A stretch of 6,117 nucleotides of DNA from an uncultured Altererythrobacter sp. GTDB taxonomy: Bacteria > Pseudomonadota > Alphaproteobacteria > Sphingomonadales > Sphingomonadaceae. A program made the position numbers and the translations under genes. The notes under the pieces were generated by a model. That model was not told the origin of the DNA. It worked only from the letters and a program-made list of their open reading frames with translations, and ran no database searches. This document shows, one piece after another, positions 1-6,117 of the stretch (position 1 is its first letter; the number at the start of each line of letters is the position of its first letter). The stretch lies in assembly GCA_938009055.1 (NCBI GenBank), contig CALLIO010000242.1, positions 1-6,117 on the forward strand, given 5' to 3'.

Positions 1-4
1 CGCT

Positions 5-538
5 TCATTCGGATGCGATCTTCAGCCGGTTTGGCGCAAAAGCCTTAACTGCTTTCATCACGTCTGAATGCTTGCAATTCAAATTATTGGTTGCGAGCCA
101 ACCCCGATATCCAGTCAATGGCCGATTCAAAACCATCAGCAGGCGCGGAAGAGCATCAAACTCAGCGAAACGAACGTCATCGACCTCAAACACCACAATC
201 TCGGTGCCAAAAAAATTGTCACTTCGAATGCCCTGGAGGTCCTGCCAGAGTATTGCTTGCTTCGAGAGACTTGTGATCAGAAGTCCAGCATTATCAAGTC
301 GAACTGCAAGCTTTGGATTAAGAACATTCTTAGCGTGATAAATACCAAAAAAACCAAAGGTTACGACCGACAACCAGCCAGCAACAGGATAAGCCCTCTC
401 AAGATATCTACTGTTTTCGGAAGGCTCGATATCAAAAAAGCCAATCAGCAAGAGGCCTACTAAGACGAACGCTACGCAGCCTACGACCATTAGGGTCGAT
501 TTGGCGCGCGAATAGCGGGCTTCAAAGGCTTCCGACAT
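5..538 (-). CDS. Hypothetical two-helix membrane protein after sdhA
   Basis: Function unknown. The 177-aa product starts with a short basic segment (R8, R11, K13), then two strongly hydrophobic stretches at about residues 14-35 and 50-67, and a soluble C-terminal part of about 105 residues rich in alternating beta-like strands (around 77-125). This layout, two helices followed by a PH-like cytoplasmic domain, resembles the small STM3941-type inner-membrane proteins; that assignment is a guess from architecture and phrases such as the segment around W98-D100, not a firm match. The start is the ATG at 538, preceded by GAGG with a 4-nt spacer, 11 nt after the sdhA stop, so it is probably co-transcribed with sdhCDA. 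GC is about 48% by hand count, clearly below sdhA (sampled lines about 57-62%), and it carries AT-rich codons, suggesting later insertion or weak constraint. It occupies the place where sdhB is commonly found. Confidence 0.72.
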   Translation of the reverse strand: MSEAFEARYSRAKSTLMVVGCVAFVLVGLLLIGFFDIEPSENSRYLERAYPVAGWLSVVTFGFFGIYHAKNVLNPKLAVRLDNAGLLITSLSKQAILWQDLQGIRSDNFFGTEIVVFEVDDVRFAEFDALPRLLMVLNRPLTGYRGWLATNNLNCKHSDVMKAVKAFAPNRLKIASE

Positions 539-542
539 AGCG

Positions 543-546
543 CCTC
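543..546 (-). promoter_or_regulatory. Ribosome binding site of the hypothetical membrane protein gene
   Basis: GAGG on the minus strand ends 4 nt before the ATG at 538 and sits in the 11-nt gap after the sdhA stop. It supports this start and indicates that the gene is translated from the sdh transcript. Confidence 0.5.
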
Positions 547-549
547 AGA

Positions 550-2358
550 TCAATACACTCGCGCTTTCGGTTTGATGTATTCCGCATCATCGGTGAGCGT
601 ATATTCGTGCACCGGACGGTAGTTGATTTTGATCTTGCCGCCGCTGCCGCCCCAGCCCTCGAACGTGGCACAAGTGTGCTTCATCCAAGTCTTGTCATCG
701 CGATCGGGGAAATCCTCATGCGCGTGTGCGCCGCGGCTTTCTTTGCGGTTTTCAGCAGAGGCCATGGTGACGCAGGACTGGCTCATCAAATTGTCAAGCT
801 CGAGCGTTTCAATCAGATCAGAGTTCCAGATCAGCGAACGGTCGGTGACCTTCACATCCTGCATGCTCTTGTTGATTTCGGTGAGCTGCTTCACGCCCTC
901 TTCCATCAGCGCGCTGTCACGGAAAACGGCAGCGTGTTTCTGCATCGTTTTCTGCATGTCAGAGCGGATTTCTGCGGTCGGCTTGCCGCCATCGGCATAG
1001 CGGAAGTGGTCGAGACGACCCAAAGCCATATCCGTGCTGTCAGCGGGCAGTTCATCCTGCTTCGCGCCAGAGACGATATTCTCTTTCAGATGCAGGCCGG
1101 TCGCGCGGCCAAAGACCACCAAGTCGATCAGCGAGTTGGAGCCGAGACGGTTCGCGCCGTGTACAGACACACAGGCAGCCTCGCCCACGGCATACAATCC
1201 ACCGACCACATGATCGGGGTCTTTGCCCTTGGGTGCGACGACTTGGCCGTGATAATTGCACGGAATCCCGCCCATATTGTAGTGGACGGTCGGGGTCACC
1301 GGCAGTGGTTGCCGCGTTAGATCAACGCCAGCGAAAATCTTGCCGCTTTCGGTGATGCCCGGCAGACGCTCTGCCAGAACTTTGGGATCAATGTGATCGA
1401 GGTGGAGGAAGATGTGATCGCCGTCGGGGCCTTGGCCGCGCCCTTCGCGCATTTCCAGCGCCATCGATCGGGAGACAACGTCGCGCGACGCCAGATCCTT
1501 AGCAGACGGAGCATAGCGCTCCATAAAGCGCTCGCCTTCTGAATTGGTGAGGTATCCGCCCTCGCCCCGTGCGCCTTCTGTGATCAGCACGCCTGCACCG
1601 TAAATGCCGGTCGGGTGGAACTGGACGAACTCCATATCTTGCAGCGGTAGACCAGCGCGCAGCACCATGCCGCCGCCATCGCCTGTGCAGGTGTGCGCAG
1701 ATGTCGCGGTGTAATAGCAGCGACCATAACCGCCGGTTGCCAGCACCACGGCTTGCGCGCGGAACCGGTGAATCGTGCCATCGTCCAGGCATTGCGCGAT
1801 CACGCCCACGCAATTGCCGTCTTTCATGATCAGGTCGAGCGCGAAATATTCGATGAAGAAATCCGCATCATACTTCAGGCTCTGCTGATAGAGCGCGTGG
1901 AGCATCGCGTGGCCGGTGCGGTCAGCAGCAGCGCATGTGCGCTGGACTGGAGGCCCCTCACCCATATTCTGCATATGGCCGCCAAACGGGCGCTGATAAA
2001 TCGTGCCATCTTCATTGCGCGAGAAGGGAACACCAGCATGTTCAAGCTCGTAAACCGCTTGCGGGGCTTCACGCGCGAGATATTCAATCGCGTCTTGATC
2101 GCCCAGCCAGTCTGCGCCCTTCACCGTGTCATACATATGCCATGACCAGTGATCGGGCGAGTTGTTGCCCAGCGATGCCGCAATGCCGCCCTGCGCTGCA
2201 ACCGTATGGCTGCGCGTGGGAAACACTTTAGAGATATTCGCCGTCTTCAGGCCCGCTTCTGCAGCGCCCATTGTTGCGCGCAGGCCAGAACCGCCAGCGC
2301 CCACGACCACTACGTCATAAGTGTGATCGATAATTGTGTATGCAGAGGTATCAACCAT
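550..2358 (-). CDS. sdhA: Succinate dehydrogenase flavoprotein subunit
   Basis: Catalytic subunit of respiratory complex II; oxidises succinate to fumarate with covalently bound FAD on the cytoplasmic face of the inner membrane and passes electrons to SdhB. The 602-aa length is typical. Visible landmarks: the FAD dinucleotide-binding GAGGSG at 20-25; RSHTVAAQGG with H51, the expected histidine for the covalent FAD bond; FHPTG with H248; the arginine of ASRD (R292), equivalent to the catalytic Arg286 of E. coli; HYNMGG with H359; and HGANRLGSNS with R404, both dicarboxylate-binding positions. The C-terminus (YRPVHEYTL, ending in KARVY) is the usual one. It starts at the ATG at 2358, overlapping the sdhD stop by one base (TAATG) behind a strong Shine-Dalgarno. 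No frameshift or missing active-site residue is seen. Long open frames on the opposite strand here are coding shadows. Confidence 0.98.
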   Translation of the reverse strand: MVDTSAYTIIDHTYDVVVVGAGGSGLRATMGAAEAGLKTANISKVFPTRSHTVAAQGGIAASLGNNSPDHWSWHMYDTVKGADWLGDQDAIEYLAREAPQAVYELEHAGVPFSRNEDGTIYQRPFGGHMQNMGEGPPVQRTCAAADRTGHAMLHALYQQSLKYDADFFIEYFALDLIMKDGNCVGVIAQCLDDGTIHRFRAQAVVLATGGYGRCYYTATSAHTCTGDGGGMVLRAGLPLQDMEFVQFHPTGIYGAGVLITEGARGEGGYLTNSEGERFMERYAPSAKDLASRDVVSRSMALEMREGRGQGPDGDHIFLHLDHIDPKVLAERLPGITESGKIFAGVDLTRQPLPVTPTVHYNMGGIPCNYHGQVVAPKGKDPDHVVGGLYAVGEAACVSVHGANRLGSNSLIDLVVFGRATGLHLKENIVSGAKQDELPADSTDMALGRLDHFRYADGGKPTAEIRSDMQKTMQKHAAVFRDSALMEEGVKQLTEINKSMQDVKVTDRSLIWNSDLIETLELDNLMSQSCVTMASAENRKESRGAHAHEDFPDRDDKTWMKHTCATFEGWGGSGGKIKINYRPVHEYTLTDDAEYIKPKARVY

Positions 2359-2744
2359 TATGCGGCTCCTCCCAAGGCAAGGCTGGCCACGCTGAAGATC
2401 GCCAGCGCGCCGCCGCCAAAGGCTGCGATGTTAAGTAGAGCGAAGAGGCCGAATTTCGTGCCTGAATCCTGCACATAATCCTCGATCAGAACCTGAAGAC
2501 CCATGCGCGCGTGCCAAAATGTGCTGATAACCAGCAGCACCATGGCTGTGGCTGACACCGGCGATGCGATCCAATCGACAACCGTTGCATAGCTCAAATC
2601 CGGCAGCAACACGAAGCTGGCGACCAGCCAGCCCATCAGCACCACATTGCCAACCGCCGTGAAGCGTTGCAGCAACCAATGATGCGCGCCGTGATGCGAG
2701 GAGCCAAGTCCGCGCACTTTCCCAATGGATGTTCCGTTACCCAT
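2358..2744 (-). CDS. sdhD: Succinate dehydrogenase membrane anchor subunit SdhD
   Basis: Small hydrophobic anchor of complex II; with SdhC it holds heme b and forms the ubiquinone site. The 128-aa product has a polar N-terminus with a His-rich patch (H17, H18, H21, H22) followed by WLLQRFTA, then three hydrophobic helices at about 28-47, 62-85 and 97-122. The signature WHARMGLQVLIEDYV gives H78 as the likely axial heme ligand (E. coli SdhD H71) and D89-Y90 as the quinone-site Asp-Tyr pair (E. coli D82-Y83). The ATG at 2744 comes 12 nt after the sdhC stop; the upstream AAGGG is only a weak ribosome binding site, so translation may depend partly on sdhC. The stop overlaps the sdhA start by one base. 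Sequence is poorly conserved in this family, but position plus the heme motif makes the call safe. Confidence 0.93.
   Translation of the reverse strand: MGNGTSIGKVRGLGSSHHGAHHWLLQRFTAVGNVVLMGWLVASFVLLPDLSYATVVDWIASPVSATAMVLLVISTFWHARMGLQVLIEDYVQDSGTKFGLFALLNIAAFGGGALAIFSVASLALGGAA
2366..2373 (-). promoter_or_regulatory. Ribosome binding site of sdhA
   Basis: GGGAGGAG on the minus strand lies 7 nt before the sdhA ATG and inside the last codons of sdhD. It is the strongest Shine-Dalgarno in the window and fits a need for high, independent translation of the soluble subunit. Confidence 0.75.
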
Positions 2745-2756
2745 GAATATCAGCCC

Positions 2757-3191
2757 TTAACGAAGGAGGATCAGGGCCCAGAAGCCCGCGGTCAAAAGAA
2801 TGGCGATGACGGGCGAGAGGATCGACCACATCTTGTTGGTATTAAGCTCGTAGCCTGCACCAATATCGAGGACAAAGTGGCGCAGCCCGCTCATCAAATG
2901 AGTGAAGAACGCCCAGCTGAGACCGATAGTGACGATCTTCAAAAGCACTTTGATAAGCGAAGTTGCAATCGCTGCCCCGCTCCATTCCAACGCGCCGAGA
3001 TCAGCCCACATCCATCCGGTGAAATTGTCATAGGCGGCTTGCCCGCTCGCCATAGAGACCAGCCACCAGACAAGAACGCCAAGGCCGATCAAAGCCATGC
3101 CATCGCCGGTTGCTCGGTGAAGGATCGAGACCGCCATATGCGGGCCCCATTTCCAGATTTGAAGATGCGGTGAGAGCGGTCTGTTAGCCAT
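2757..3191 (-). CDS. sdhC: Succinate dehydrogenase cytochrome b556 subunit SdhC
   Basis: Large membrane anchor of complex II, binding heme b and ubiquinone with SdhD. Reading from the ATG at 3191 gives 144 aa starting MANRPLSPHLQIW, the classical SdhC N-terminus (RPLSPHLQ). SILHRATG at 22-29 contains the quinone-site Ser and Arg (S22, R26, matching E. coli S27 and R31), and HLMSGLRHFVLD at 98-109 contains the likely heme ligand H98 (E. coli H84) and the conserved H105. Three hydrophobic segments lie at about 32-48, 75-99 and 121-143. The frame could be extended to a GTG at 3233, adding 14 residues, but the extension lies before the conserved N-terminus and was rejected. No good Shine-Dalgarno is visible before 3191. 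First gene of the sdhCDA operon, transcribed away from the SDR gene. Confidence 0.95.
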   Translation of the reverse strand: MANRPLSPHLQIWKWGPHMAVSILHRATGDGMALIGLGVLVWWLVSMASGQAAYDNFTGWMWADLGALEWSGAAIATSLIKVLLKIVTIGLSWAFFTHLMSGLRHFVLDIGAGYELNTNKMWSILSPVIAILLTAGFWALILLR

Positions 3192-3316
3192 TGGTCCAAA
3201 TTGCCTGAGTAATTGCCCCTGTGAACACTCCACTTAGCGCGCTGAGCGCAGGGCGCAACCCAGCTAAAGTGGGTAATCGCTCGACTCCCCTTGCAAAGTT
3301 TCGGATAGAGCGTTGC
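3192..3316. promoter_or_regulatory. Divergent intergenic region between sdhC and the SDR gene
   Basis: This 125-bp gap separates two oppositely oriented gene sets, so it must carry the 5' leaders, and probably the promoters, of both. I could not identify a convincing -35/-10 pair on either strand. TTGCAA elements occur near 3291 but lack a well spaced TATAAT-like partner. Two short symmetric elements are visible: the 8-bp palindrome AGCGCGCT at 3236-3243 and the inverted repeat ACCCA-7 nt-TGGGT at 3258-3274. The region as a promoter carrier is an inference from gene orientation. Confidence 0.45.
3258..3274. repeat. Short inverted repeat in the divergent region
   Basis: ACCCA (3258-3262) and TGGGT (3270-3274) are perfect inverted copies separated by GCTAAAG. 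It could be a regulator half-site pair or chance; five-base arms are too short to decide. Confidence 0.2.
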
Positions 3317-4027
3317 ATGAGCTGCATTCTACTCACTGGATCGAGCCGCGGAATCGGTGCTGCGGCTGCCGCTTTATTGGAAGAGCGCGGTGAGAAAGTT
3401 ATCGGTCATGCAACGCGCTCGGGCGGTCCCGAAACAATTGCTGCTGACTTCCTCGAGCCTACTGCTGCGCAAATGCTGTGGGACGGCGCGCTTGAAGTTT
3501 CGGGCGGCGCGATTGATGTGTTGGTGAACAATGCTGGCTTGTTTGATCCCAACCCCATCGAAGGATCGGATGTCGAATGGCTCGACAAATGGGAAGAGAC
3601 CCTGCGGATCAATCTGTCCGCTGCCGCCCAGCTCAGCCGCTTTGCCGTGAAACATTGGCAAGAACGCGGCGCAAAAGGGCGCATTGTTCATGTCGCCAGC
3701 CGCGCGGGCCATCGCGGCGATTCCCCAGCGCATTGGCATTATGCAGCTGCGAAAGGTGGAATGCTCGCCATGCACAAGACAATCGCTCGCGCCTATGCGA
3801 GCCAAGGCATCACCAGCTTTGCCATTGCGCCCGGTTTTGTCGACACAGCGATGGCAGGCGATTATCTCGAAAGCCGCGGCGGCGAAGGCTTGCTAGCGGA
3901 CATTCCGCTTGGCCGCGTGGCCGAGCCGGAAGAGATCGCCCGCATCATCGCCTTTTGCGCTTTGGATGCGCCCGAGAGTATGACCGGCGCCGTGATTGAT
4001 GCCAATGGAGCCAGCTATGTTCGCTAG
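3317..4027 (+). CDS. Short-chain dehydrogenase/reductase (SDR family) oxidoreductase
   Basis: Classical-type SDR, a cytoplasmic NAD(P)(H)-dependent oxidoreductase; the substrate cannot be read from the sequence. The 236-aa product has TGSSRGIG at 7-14 (the TGxxxGxG cofactor loop), D44 in the ADF segment contacting adenine, NNAG at 71-74, and a complete N-S-Y-K tetrad: N99, S128, Y142 and K146 (YAAAK). The post-catalytic APGFVDTAM loop is typical. The region after the second strand has R34 and no Asp, which favours NADP(H) over NAD(H); this is an inference. Start: ATG at 3317, directly before the first beta strand, with a weak GAG-type site near 3308. A longer frame from the GTG at 3221 adds 32 residues unlike any SDR and was rejected. 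The end overlaps the downstream beta-lactamase gene by 11 nt. It heads the plus-strand gene set. Confidence 0.9.
   Translation: MSCILLTGSSRGIGAAAAALLEERGEKVIGHATRSGGPETIAADFLEPTAAQMLWDGALEVSGGAIDVLVNNAGLFDPNPIEGSDVEWLDKWEETLRINLSAAAQLSRFAVKHWQERGAKGRIVHVASRAGHRGDSPAHWHYAAAKGGMLAMHKTIARAYASQGITSFAIAPGFVDTAMAGDYLESRGGEGLLADIPLGRVAEPEEIARIIAFCALDAPESMTGAVIDANGASYVR
4007..4010 (+). promoter_or_regulatory. Ribosome binding site deciding the beta-lactamase start
   Basis: GGAG lies 6 nt before the ATG at 4017, inside the last codons of the SDR gene. It favours 4017 over the in-frame upstream candidates at 3996 (TTG), 3999 (ATG) and 4005 (ATG). Confidence 0.55.
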
Positions 4028-4934
4028 ATTGAGTATGATTGCGCTTAGCGTTATGATCGCTCCTATTGCCGTTTCCGCGCAGACCGAGGGCCCCCAAGCC
4101 CAAGGCATTTCGATGGAGGAATGGGCCCAATATTGCGAGCGCTGGGACAAATGGGACAAGCCCGCCCCGCCCTTCCGGATCCACGGGAACACCTATTACG
4201 TCGGCACTTGCGGAATTTCCTCGATTTTGATCCTTGGTGCTGGCGAGCATATTTTGATCGACAGCGGAACCGAAAAAGGCGCTGAAACCGTTTTGCGCAA
4301 CATCAATACGCTGGGTGTTGATCAAAGAGAGATCAAATTTCTGACCTATAGCCACGAGCATTTTGATCACGTTGGCGGTCATGCCTTAGTTCAAGAAGCA
4401 ACCGGTGCATCGGTTATGGCGCGCAAACAAATCGCCCCGGTGTTTGAAACAGGTGTTGTTCTGCCCAACGACCCTCAAGCCGGCATGCACAAACCGATGA
4501 AACCTGTCCGAATGGGACTGACTTTGGATTCTCTCAAAGGGCTTGCTGTCAGCGGTTTGTCGATCCGCGCAATTGAAACGCCAGGCCATTCGCCCGGTGC
4601 GATGACTTGGTATTGGAAGAGTTGCGATAAACAAGAGGGGCGCGAGATTTGCAAGTCCATCATCTATGCCGACAGCCTCTCGCCCGTCAGCGCTGACGAC
4701 TACCAATTTTCAGACCACCCAAAATATCTTGAAGAATATCGCAAGGGTATTGCCCGCGTCGCTGCGATCGAATGCGATATTCTGATCACCCCGCACCCCT
4801 CGCACAGCAATATGGTGCGCCGCGCAGCCACCGGCACGTTTGAGGGCGGCATGTCTTGCCGGGAATATGCAGCGGGCAAAATGCGTGACCTCGACAAACG
4901 CCTCGCCAAAGAAGCGGCAGAGGCTTCCCCATGA
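4017..4934 (+). CDS. Subclass B3 metallo-beta-lactamase, AIM-1-like
   Basis: Predicted periplasmic zinc hydrolase that opens beta-lactam rings. The 305-aa product begins with a signal peptide (hydrophobic core about 7-19, likely cleavage after VSA at 19-21). The B3 zinc ligands are all present: H113, H115 and H191 (site 1), D117, H118 and H260 (site 2), in HEHFDH, PGHSPG and TPHPSHSN. The YADSLS stretch at 217-222 is also B3-like. Cysteines pair as in AIM-1 from memory: C40-C65, C203-C212 and C253-C281; the C-terminal CREYAAG...LDKRLAKEAAE also follows AIM-1. Non-lactamase relatives in this fold exist, but intact ligands, signal peptide and B3 landmarks argue for a true enzyme; activity is unproven. 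Start 4017 has a GGAG 6 nt upstream and gives a clean signal peptide. It overlaps the SDR gene by 11 nt and prmA by 4 nt (ATGA), so it is embedded in an operon with no mobile element nearby. Confidence 0.9.
   Translation: MFARLSMIALSVMIAPIAVSAQTEGPQAQGISMEEWAQYCERWDKWDKPAPPFRIHGNTYYVGTCGISSILILGAGEHILIDSGTEKGAETVLRNINTLGVDQREIKFLTYSHEHFDHVGGHALVQEATGASVMARKQIAPVFETGVVLPNDPQAGMHKPMKPVRMGLTLDSLKGLAVSGLSIRAIETPGHSPGAMTWYWKSCDKQEGREICKSIIYADSLSPVSADDYQFSDHPKYLEEYRKGIARVAAIECDILITPHPSHSNMVRRAATGTFEGGMSCREYAAGKMRDLDKRLAKEAAEASP
4919..4923 (+). promoter_or_regulatory. Ribosome binding site of prmA
   Basis: AGAGG sits 7 nt before the prmA ATG, inside the beta-lactamase C-terminal codons, supporting the overlapping ATGA start. 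Confidence 0.55.
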
Positions 4935-5830
4935 GCGCAAGCTGGAAACTCTCCGCCTTTGGTCAAAAAAACGTGATCCAATCGGCCCTTCTCGTCCACG
5001 ACGGTCGGGAGGAATGGGATGCTCAATTGGTGATTTCAGGACGCGAGATCGCTGAAGACAAGCCCGATGATTGGGTGCTTGAGGCATGGTACCCAACCAA
5101 GCCAATCGAAGCGCAAACATCCGCGATCCAGTCGCTTTTCGATGGCAAAGCGCCCCAAATCACATCAGAACAGATCGCCGATCAGGACTGGCTCACGCTT
5201 TCCCAGCAGGGTGTCGATCCGATCCACGCAGGCCGTTTTTGCGTGCGCACGCCCGATCATGATGCGGCGCCCGGCGCCATCGATCTCGTCATTCCCGCAA
5301 GCCAGGCTTTCGGCACCGGACAGCATGAAACAACCGCCGGATGCCTCACCATACTTAGCCAAATCCACGAGCAAGGCGTTGCCGCGCTCAACATCGCGGA
5401 TATTGGAACCGGCACTGGTTTGCTTGGTTTTGCCGCGCTTAAATTATGGCCCAATGCGCATTGCACAGCGTCGGATATTGATCCCATTTGCGCAGGCGTG
5501 GTTGAGGATAATGCCGCGCTCAATGGTATGATGCTCGGCGAAGGACGCGGCGCAATGACGATGCTGATTGCAGACGGTATGGATGATGAGCAGATCCAAG
5601 CACGCGGGCCGTATGATGTGCTGCTTGCCAATATTCTCGCTGGTCCATTGATCGAGCTTGCCGAGAATTTTGCTGAAGCCGTTACGCGCGATGGGCATGT
5701 GGTGCTCGCCGGATTGCTTTCAAGCCAAGAGGAAAGCGTGAAGCGCGCATATGAGCGCAATGGTTTTGAGCTCTGTGCAAGGCACATCAATGGCGATTGG
5801 TCGATATTATGGCTGCGCAAACTCAGCTAG
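4931..5830 (+). CDS. prmA: Ribosomal protein L11 methyltransferase
   Basis: Cytoplasmic S-adenosylmethionine-dependent enzyme that trimethylates amino groups of ribosomal protein L11. The 299-aa product is of the usual length. An N-terminal L11-binding domain (about 1-95, poorly conserved) is followed by the hallmark AFGTGQHETT at 126-135, the SAM-binding DIGTGTGLLG at 157-166 (DxGxGxG), the acidic SDIDP at 181-185 that contacts the SAM ribose, and LLANILAGPL at 231-240 with the N-I-L catalytic-loop signature. The C-terminus ends in DWSILWLRK, typical of the family. It starts at the ATG at 4931 in a 4-nt overlap with the beta-lactamase stop (ATGA), preceded by AGAGG, which suggests translational coupling. 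prmA is dispensable in E. coli, so its placement with an SDR and a beta-lactamase probably reflects a shared transcript and not a shared pathway. Confidence 0.96.
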   Translation: MSASWKLSAFGQKNVIQSALLVHDGREEWDAQLVISGREIAEDKPDDWVLEAWYPTKPIEAQTSAIQSLFDGKAPQITSEQIADQDWLTLSQQGVDPIHAGRFCVRTPDHDAAPGAIDLVIPASQAFGTGQHETTAGCLTILSQIHEQGVAALNIADIGTGTGLLGFAALKLWPNAHCTASDIDPICAGVVEDNAALNGMMLGEGRGAMTMLIADGMDDEQIQARGPYDVLLANILAGPLIELAENFAEAVTRDGHVVLAGLLSSQEESVKRAYERNGFELCARHINGDWSILWLRKLS

Positions 5831-5832
5831 TA

Positions 5833-6117
5833 ATGAGGCCCGTAATCAAATGGCCTGCGCTCAAGTGGTTTTCGCGGATCGCGGGCGCATTGATCAGCGT
5901 CCTCGCCCTCTTCCTCCTCAGCGCCTGGATCGGCTCAAGCATAGCGCGCAATTCTGATTGGGAGGAGTCGGAAACAGGCGTGACCATCGGGCTTGAAACC
6001 AATGGCATCCACACTGGGATCGTTATGCCCATTCTAACCGCGCAAATGGACTGGCGCGAGCATTTCCCGCTTGAGCATCTGGGCAATCCGTACCGTGACT
6101 ACACACATGTTGCGGTC
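5833..6117 (+). CDS. DUF2459/TIGR02117-type membrane-anchored protein, 5' part only
   Basis: Open frame running off the window end with no stop; 95 codons are visible from the ATG at 5833. A basic N-terminus is followed by one hydrophobic segment at about 15-37 (an uncleaved anchor or signal sequence), then a soluble part starting with a strand and NGIHTGIVMP at 57-66, which matches the N-G-x-H-T-x-[IVL]-V-x-P signature I associate with the DUF2459/TIGR02117 family, named for occurrence near urease genes in some species; its function is unknown. The DW at 73-74 also fits. The start is uncertain: the ATG at 5809 in the same frame adds 8 residues and would overlap prmA by 22 nt, and neither start has a good Shine-Dalgarno. 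Spacing of 2 nt from prmA suggests the same operon. Confidence 0.65.
   Translation, partial: MRPVIKWPALKWFSRIAGALISVLALFLLSAWIGSSIARNSDWEESETGVTIGLETNGIHTGIVMPILTAQMDWREHFPLEHLGNPYRDYTHVAV

Noticed and set aside
539..549. Possible terminator between sdhA and the following gene
   Set aside because: The gap is 11 nt and contains a ribosome binding site, not a stem-loop with a T tract.
607..1320. 237-aa open frame on the plus strand antisense to sdhA
   Set aside because: It lies wholly within sdhA, has no recognisable domain, and its length is a typical by-product of GC-rich codon bias on the opposite strand.
3192..3233. Longer sdhC start (GTG at 3233)
   Set aside because: The conserved SdhC N-terminus RPLSPHLQ begins right after the ATG at 3191; the extra 14 residues are not family-like.
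3221..3316. Longer SDR start (GTG at 3221) adding 32 residues
   Set aside because: The extension precedes the first Rossmann strand, has no family counterpart, and would run through the divergent leader region towards sdhC.
4143..4160. Tandem 9-nt repeat (TGGGACAAA then TGGGACAAG) in the beta-lactamase gene, encoding WDKWDK
   Set aside because: Looks like a small duplication, but the spacing from C40 to the following PF matches what I recall for AIM-1, so there is no evidence of a length change; probably chance.
5257..5820. 187-aa minus-strand open frame antisense to prmA
   Set aside because: Ser/Pro/Ala-rich composition without any domain, fully inside the well-supported prmA; a coding shadow.

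Overview
The window looks like chromosomal DNA of an alphaproteobacterium, most likely a sphingomonad of the Erythrobacter type. The grounds are the sdhC-sdhD-sdhA order, the alphaproteobacterial style of the SDH subunits, an AIM-1-like subclass B3 metallo-beta-lactamase and a GC content near 57-60% over most genes. The genus is an inference. I see no mobile element, phage gene, CRISPR array, rRNA or tRNA.

Left half (minus strand, 3191 down to 5): the genes for the succinate dehydrogenase membrane anchors and flavoprotein, sdhC, sdhD and sdhA, are packed with 12-nt and minus-1-nt junctions. They are followed 11 nt later by a 177-aa two-helix membrane protein of lower GC (about 48% by hand count). 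The iron-sulfur subunit gene sdhB, usually next to sdhA, is not in the window. It may lie just beyond position 1 or elsewhere.

Centre (3192-3316): a 125-bp divergent intergenic region must hold the leaders, and probably the promoters, of both gene sets. I find no convincing -35/-10 pair, only a short inverted repeat.

Right half (plus strand, 3317 to the end): a short-chain dehydrogenase/reductase, a secreted subclass B3 metallo-beta-lactamase with all zinc ligands and three likely disulfide pairs, the ribosomal protein L11 methyltransferase prmA, and the start of a DUF2459/TIGR02117-type membrane-anchored protein cut by the window end. The first three overlap (11 nt, then ATGA), which points to one translationally coupled transcript. 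The beta-lactamase therefore looks like an intrinsic chromosomal gene wired into a housekeeping operon, not an acquired resistance cassette.

Most of the window is ordinary core-genome content. I do not see evidence of a new multi-gene system. The items most worth a second look are the AIM-1-like beta-lactamase in its prmA operon and the low-GC membrane protein located where sdhB would be expected.
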